Positions 60,195-64,000 of a stretch of 64,000 bases of DNA are shown in pieces. The DNA is from RGIG995 sp045542115 (GTDB taxonomy: Bacteria; Bacillota; Clostridia; Oscillospirales; UBA644), in NCBI GenBank assembly GCA_045542115.1, contig JAZQKK010000007.1, positions 1 through 64,000 on the forward strand, in the 5' to 3' direction. The number at the start of each line of letters is the position of its first letter. Position 1 is the first letter of the stretch. The notes below the pieces were generated by a model. That model searched no databases. It was not told the DNA's origin and saw only the letters and a program-made list of their open reading frames with translations. The translations under genes were made by a program, and so were the position numbers.

Positions 60195-60226
60195 AAGAAC
60201 TGCACGGAATCCCGTGCAGTTCTTTT
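60195..60226 (+). terminator. Rho-independent terminator
   Basis: AAGAACTGCACGG pairs with CCGTGCAGTTCTT around AAT/C, followed by T. Confidence 0.8.
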
Positions 60227-60263
60227 GCAGATTTTTAACGTACGGTTTATTGTACACTTCCTG

Positions 60264-60272
60264 TGGTATACT
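60264..60272 (+). promoter_or_regulatory. Extended -10 promoter of the macro-domain gene
   Basis: TGG directly before TATACT (60267-60272), 32 bases before the start codon; no good -35. Confidence 0.4.
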
Positions 60273-60304
60273 GTTTTTGCAATCAGAAAGAAAGGAGAAT
60301 GGTT

Positions 60305-60769
60305 ATGGCCCTTGAAATCGTTTCTCAGCCCCTGCTTTCCCTTCCGGTAGAGGCAGTGGTGAATCGTGCAAACAGCGGATTGCAGTACGCTTCGGGACTG
60401 TGTGGCGAGATTTTTGATGCGGCGGGAAAACTGCCGTTGCAACGGGCTTGCGTTGCCATCGGGTCTTGCCCCGTGGGGGATGCGGTTGCAACCCACGGCT
60501 TTGGGCTTTCGGCGAAATATATTATCCACGCCGTTCCCCCTCGCTGGTGCGGCGGAGGGTACGGGGAAGACAAGTTGCTGATGCAATGTTACCGGTCTGC
60601 GTTAGACGTCGCCTCCCGGTTGGGAGTTCGGTCTTTGGCCTTTCCGTTGTTGTCCGAAGGCCTCTGCGGATATCCCACCGACCGGGGGATTGCCGTGGCA
60701 AAAAAGGCAATTTTGACTTCTCCCGCCCAAGAAACAATGAAAATATATATGAGTCTTCCTCCGTCGTAA
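60305..60769 (+). CDS. Macro-domain protein
   Basis: The 154-residue protein is a single macro domain, a fold that binds ADP-ribose and in many members removes ADP-ribose or deacetylates O-acetyl-ADP-ribose. It shows VVNRAN at 18-23 (usually VNAAN), SGLCGEIFDAAG near 30, AKYIIHAV near 77 and FPLLSEGLCGYP near 116. AAAGGAG lies 8 bases before the ATG at 60305. It has a weak promoter and its own terminator, so it is not in an operon with a visible ADP-ribosyltransferase. Confidence 0.85.
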   Translation: MALEIVSQPLLSLPVEAVVNRANSGLQYASGLCGEIFDAAGKLPLQRACVAIGSCPVGDAVATHGFGLSAKYIIHAVPPRWCGGGYGEDKLLMQCYRSALDVASRLGVRSLAFPLLSEGLCGYPTDRGIAVAKKAILTSPAQETMKIYMSLPPS

Positions 60770-60778
60770 AAATCAATC

Positions 60779-60828
60779 AAAACCGTCCGAAAATCTTTAT
60801 TTTTTCGGCCGGTTTTGTTTTTTTATGT
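60779..60828 (+). terminator. Rho-independent terminator
   Basis: AAAACCG-CCGAAAA and TTTTCGG-CGGTTTT form an interrupted stem, followed by GTTTTTTT. Confidence 0.7.
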
Positions 60829-60872
60829 AAAAAAAACGGACAAGAGGTTAAAATAATCGTACAATTTGCACC

Positions 60873-60901
60873 TTGACAACGGAAAATGAATGTGATAAAC
60901 T
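60873..60901 (+). promoter_or_regulatory. Sigma-A promoter of hppA
   Basis: TTGACA (60873-60878), 17 bases, TAAACT (60896-60901). Confidence 0.75.
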
Positions 60902-60952
60902 TATGTGTTATAGAAGTTGTGTTTATATTTAATTGAAGGAGAGATGTTTCAT

Positions 60953-63055
60953 ATGGAAAAATGGCTTGCTTTGGCAACTCTTGCCGGAGCGCTGATTGCA
61001 TTGCTGTTTGCCGTCGTGACCGCCTTGAAGGTGTTAAGAGCGCCGGAAGGAAACGACAAGATGAAAAAGATAGCCTCTGCCATCCGACAGGGCGCCAATG
61101 CTTTTTTGAAACGACAGTATAAAGTGGTGGCCGTTTTCTTTGCCTGTATTTTTGTGGTTTTGTCCGTGATGGCTGTGTTTGGACTTTTGTCTCCCTTCGT
61201 TCCGTTTGCTTTCGTGACGGGTGGATTTTTCTCTGCCCTGTCCGGTTTTATCGGAATGAAGATTGCCACCGCCGCAAATTCCCGGACGGCAAACGCTTGT
61301 ATTCAGGGGCTGAACCCCGGTCTGCGCATTGCTTTTTCCGCCGGTTCGGTAATGGGTTTTACGGTGGTCGGACTTGGCCTTCTGGATATTTCCATTTGGT
61401 TTATTTTGCTTCGGTTTGTCTTTCAGTTGGACGCCTCTTCCATCACCAGTGCAATGCTGACCTTCGGAATGGGGGCATCCTGTATGGCTCTGTTTGCTCG
61501 GGTGGGCGGCGGAATCTTTACCAAAGCCGCAGACGTGGGTGCAGACCTTGTGGGAAAGGTGGAGGCCGGAATCCCCGAAGACGACCCCCGGAATCCCGCG
61601 GTTATTGCCGATAACGTTGGAGATAACGTTGGAGACGTTGCCGGAATGGGAGCCGACCTCTACGAATCCTACGTAGGGTCCGTGATTTCTGCGTCTGCCT
61701 TGGGCGTGGTTGCCTTCTCCGATTATCGGGCAATGGCTGTGCCGATGCTGCTTGCCTCCATTGGAATTCTCTGTTCCGTTCTGGGAACGTTTTTGGTTCG
61801 CACCAAAGAATCTGCTACCCAGAAAGATTTGTTGAAGGCCCTGAGCCGGGGAACGAATTTCTCCGCCGTTCTGATCGCTTTGGTTGCGTTTCCTTTGATA
61901 TGGTTCACTCTGGGAAAGGAACATCTGGGGTTATACTTTGCCGTTTTGTCCGGTCTTGTTGCCGGGGTTTTGATTGGTCAGTGTACCGAATATTTTACTT
62001 CGGACAGTTATAAACCTACCCGCAGCGTTTCTTCCGATGCCCAAACCGGCTCTGCTACGGTAATTATCGGCGGTTTGAGCCTAGGAATGTTGTCTACGTG
62101 TCTTCCTATTGCCATCGTAGCGGTTGCCGTAATTATTTCCTTCTTTGTCTCCGGAGGTGGCATTTCTCCCTCGATGGGTCTGTACGGAATTGCTTTGGCT
62201 GCCGTTGGAATGCTCTCTACGTTGGGAATCACCCTTGCCACTGACGCCTACGGCCCCGTTGCCGACAACGCCGGCGGGATCGCTCAGATGGCGGGTTTGG
62301 ATGAATCGGTCCGGGAACGTACCGATGCTTTGGATTCCTTGGGGAATACCACTGCCGCCACTGGGAAAGGATTTGCTATCGGCTCTGCCGCCCTTACCGC
62401 GCTTGCGCTGATGGCCTCCTACGTGGACAAGATGAAAGAAGTTTCTGCCGCATCTTCCATTGCGGTCAATACGACCTTCGATCTGATGAATCCCGTGGTT
62501 CTTATCGGGGTTTTCGTGGGGGGATGCCTTCCCTTTGTTTTTGCCGCGTTGACGATGTCTTCCGTGGGCCGTGCCGCTCAGAGCGTAGTGTTGGAGGTCC
62601 GCCGGCAATTCAAAGAAATTACCGGGCTGATGGATGGAGTTGCGGACCCGGATTACGCGTCCTGCGTAGACCTTTGTACGAAAGCCTCTTTGAAGGAAAT
62701 GGTCCTTCCCACCGTGGTTGCCGTCGTGGTTCCCGTTCTCGTAGGGCTTCTTTTGGGCCCCCAAGGCGTGGTCGGGATGCTTGCCGGGGCTACGGTTACC
62801 GGATTTTTGATGGCCATCTTTATGTCCAACTCCGGTGGAGCCTGGGATAACGCGAAAAAGTACATCGAGTCAGGCGTTTACGGCGGAAAGGGAAGCGATT
62901 CCCACAAGGCCGCCGTGGTAGGTGATACGGTAGGGGACCCCTTTAAAGATACCTCCGGACCTTCCATTAACATTCTTATCAAACTCTTGTCGATGGTCTC
63001 CATCGTCTTTGCCGCGTTGGTGTTGAAGTTTAATCTTCCCTCGCTGTTCCTGTAA
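60953..63055 (+). CDS. hppA: Membrane pyrophosphatase, ion-pumping
   Basis: This enzyme hydrolyses pyrophosphate to pump H+ or Na+ across the membrane. The 700-residue protein has about 16 membrane segments and the family motifs: DVGADLVGKVE near 200 (substrate site), NVGDNVGD near 222, and a mirrored DN pair near the C-terminus (DTVGDPFKDT). GNTTAATGKG near 462 has Ala at the position where K+-independent enzymes have Lys, so it should need K+. Whether it pumps H+ or Na+ cannot be settled by eye. The ATG at 60953 is 11 bases from AAGGAG; one three codons earlier is only 2 bases from it. Confidence 0.95.
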   Translation: MEKWLALATLAGALIALLFAVVTALKVLRAPEGNDKMKKIASAIRQGANAFLKRQYKVVAVFFACIFVVLSVMAVFGLLSPFVPFAFVTGGFFSALSGFIGMKIATAANSRTANACIQGLNPGLRIAFSAGSVMGFTVVGLGLLDISIWFILLRFVFQLDASSITSAMLTFGMGASCMALFARVGGGIFTKAADVGADLVGKVEAGIPEDDPRNPAVIADNVGDNVGDVAGMGADLYESYVGSVISASALGVVAFSDYRAMAVPMLLASIGILCSVLGTFLVRTKESATQKDLLKALSRGTNFSAVLIALVAFPLIWFTLGKEHLGLYFAVLSGLVAGVLIGQCTEYFTSDSYKPTRSVSSDAQTGSATVIIGGLSLGMLSTCLPIAIVAVAVIISFFVSGGGISPSMGLYGIALAAVGMLSTLGITLATDAYGPVADNAGGIAQMAGLDESVRERTDALDSLGNTTAATGKGFAIGSAALTALALMASYVDKMKEVSAASSIAVNTTFDLMNPVVLIGVFVGGCLPFVFAALTMSSVGRAAQSVVLEVRRQFKEITGLMDGVADPDYASCVDLCTKASLKEMVLPTVVAVVVPVLVGLLLGPQGVVGMLAGATVTGFLMAIFMSNSGGAWDNAKKYIESGVYGGKGSDSHKAAVVGDTVGDPFKDTSGPSINILIKLLSMVSIVFAALVLKFNLPSLFL

Positions 63056-63068
63056 GTTAAAACATTGC

Positions 63069-63107
63069 AAAAAAGGATTTTCTCCAAATGGGGAAATCCT
63101 TTTTTTG
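63069..63107 (+). terminator. Terminator of hppA
   Basis: AAAAAAGGATTTTCTCC pairs with GGGGAAATCCTTTTTT around AAAT. Confidence 0.85.
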
Positions 63108-63205
63108 TTTTTTATTGCTCTGTTTTTTTTCTGTTTTAAAAGGTAAAAATTCAATGTTATAAGGGAGGATATCTTTGTGAAAATAAAGAATTTTTCAAAA
63201 CTGTA

Positions 63206-63234
63206 TTGACTTATTCTTTTCTTTGTGTTATAAT
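63206..63234 (+). promoter_or_regulatory. Sigma-A promoter of the AraC gene
   Basis: TTGACT (63206-63211), 17 bases, TATAAT (63229-63234), 75 bases before the start. Confidence 0.85.
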
Positions 63235-63308
63235 GAAGGCGAGAAAATCGAAATCGTATTTTATAAGACCGTTGCGAAATAAAATCTTCATTTTGTTTTG
63301 GAGGCACT

Positions 63309-64000
63309 ATGTTTTACGAGCGTTTTATTACCGAATATCGGGAAGAACCGATGGTGTACTATTGCGACCGGGACCGGGAAATTCCTCCGGGAACCCGTTA
63401 CGGACCGGTCATTCGGGATATTTATATTGTAGAATGTTGTACCTACGGGAAAGGCTTGTTGATTATCAACGGCAAAGAATTTCCCGTTCAGGCGGGAGAC
63501 GCCTTTATTTTGATGCCGGAAGATACGGTGGTCCATACCACGGATAATGAAATGACCCGGGAAGGGTATTGGTGTGCCATTGACGGCTTGGTTTTGGGGC
63601 GCTTGTTTTCCCAGATTGGAATTACCTCCGAATCTCCCTTTGTACCCAAAGAAGCCTTTTTTACAATGGTGACGCAGTTGGAAAACATTTGGCGGATGCG
63701 CAACGATACCGACCCCGGTGCCGACTGCCGCCGCACGGCCTGTATCTACACGATGTTGGGGGAATTGCTCCGTTGTTCCACCTCTTCCACCGATAAAAAT
63801 ATGTGGATTCAGAAAGCCATCGGGATTATGGAGACCCGGTATCACGAGCCTCTTTCCGTTCAGGTGATCGCCGACGAAGTTGGTTTGGACCGCAGTTACT
63901 TTTCCACCCTGTTCAAGAGTCGTACCGGACGTTCTCCCCACGAATATATTACTTCTCTTCGCATCAAAAAGGCTTGTACGCTGATTCGTCAGCGGGACGT
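63309..64000 (+). CDS. AraC-family regulator (partial)
   Basis: The frame is open from ATG 63309 (GGAGG just upstream) to the window end: about 230 residues. The N-terminal half is a cupin-like effector domain (GKGLLIINGKEFPVQAGDAF). The C-terminal part begins the two helix-turn-helix motifs: LSVQVIADEVGLDRSYFSTLFK, then SPHEYITSLRIKKA. AraC regulators of this layout usually control sugar genes next to them, which here would lie beyond the window. The missing end is probably about 40-60 residues. Confidence 0.9.
   Translation, partial: MFYERFITEYREEPMVYYCDRDREIPPGTRYGPVIRDIYIVECCTYGKGLLIINGKEFPVQAGDAFILMPEDTVVHTTDNEMTREGYWCAIDGLVLGRLFSQIGITSESPFVPKEAFFTMVTQLENIWRMRNDTDPGADCRRTACIYTMLGELLRCSTSSTDKNMWIQKAIGIMETRYHEPLSVQVIADEVGLDRSYFSTLFKSRTGRSPHEYITSLRIKKACTLIRQRD

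Overview
The window looks like a chromosome segment of a spore-forming, anaerobic member of the Clostridia (Bacillota). Low-GC style sigma-A promoters (TTGACA, 17 bp, TATAAT) and strong AGGAGG ribosome sites recur throughout. The spore genes gpr, spoIIP and a sleB-type cortex lytic enzyme are present. Energy and ion genes are those of a fermenter: a biotin-dependent Na+-pumping decarboxylase operon, a membrane pyrophosphatase and Ktr-type K+ uptake. I cannot name the genus from this sequence.

Layout. 1-10.4 kb is an accessory carbohydrate island: a GH28-like beta-helix protein, an unassigned glycosidase-like protein on the opposite strand, a GH29 fucosidase, a GH78 rhamnosidase and a polysaccharide-deacetylase-like protein. 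None has an obvious signal peptide, so they probably act on imported oligosaccharides. A short repeat joined to a terminator hairpin occurs three times here and was not seen elsewhere. 10.5-20.9 kb carries a CotH-type lipoprotein, a ClC channel, trpS, a cysteine-rich unknown, a class A PBP and an RsuA/RluB pseudouridine synthase. 20.9-24.1 kb (minus strand) is gpr-spoIIP-dac. 24.3-27.0 kb carries an EIIC-like membrane protein, rpsT, a small exporter and a LOG-family protein. 27.0-33.0 kb (minus strand) is pcrA-rmuC-nifS-thiI. 33.1-38.8 kb carries sleB, an S1-domain protein, two unknown membrane proteins, a Gfo/Idh/MocA oxidoreductase and a membrane-anchored LGFP-like protein.

39.0-44.0 kb is a five-gene decarboxylase operon that contains two different carboxyltransferases and one biotin carrier. 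It may therefore work as a transcarboxylase-like module coupled to a Na+ pump. 44.1-46.0 kb is an ABC exporter. 46.0-58.8 kb is a long minus-strand run: ktrB-ktrA-trmH-dprA-topA-trmFO-plsX-acp-rnc-unknown-murC-aldo/keto reductase. 59.0-64.0 kb holds a GNAT-like protein, a macro-domain protein, hppA and the start of an AraC regulator cut by the window end.

The most unusual observation is the acyl-carrier-like protein between plsX and rnc. It has the normal ACP length and fold pattern, but Glu replaces the serine that carries phosphopantetheine. Other leads are the repeat-terminator modules, the hybrid decarboxylase operon, the cysteine-rich protein with a hairpin leader, and several unassigned carbohydrate or membrane proteins. 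No CRISPR array, tRNA, rRNA, prophage or insertion sequence was found.
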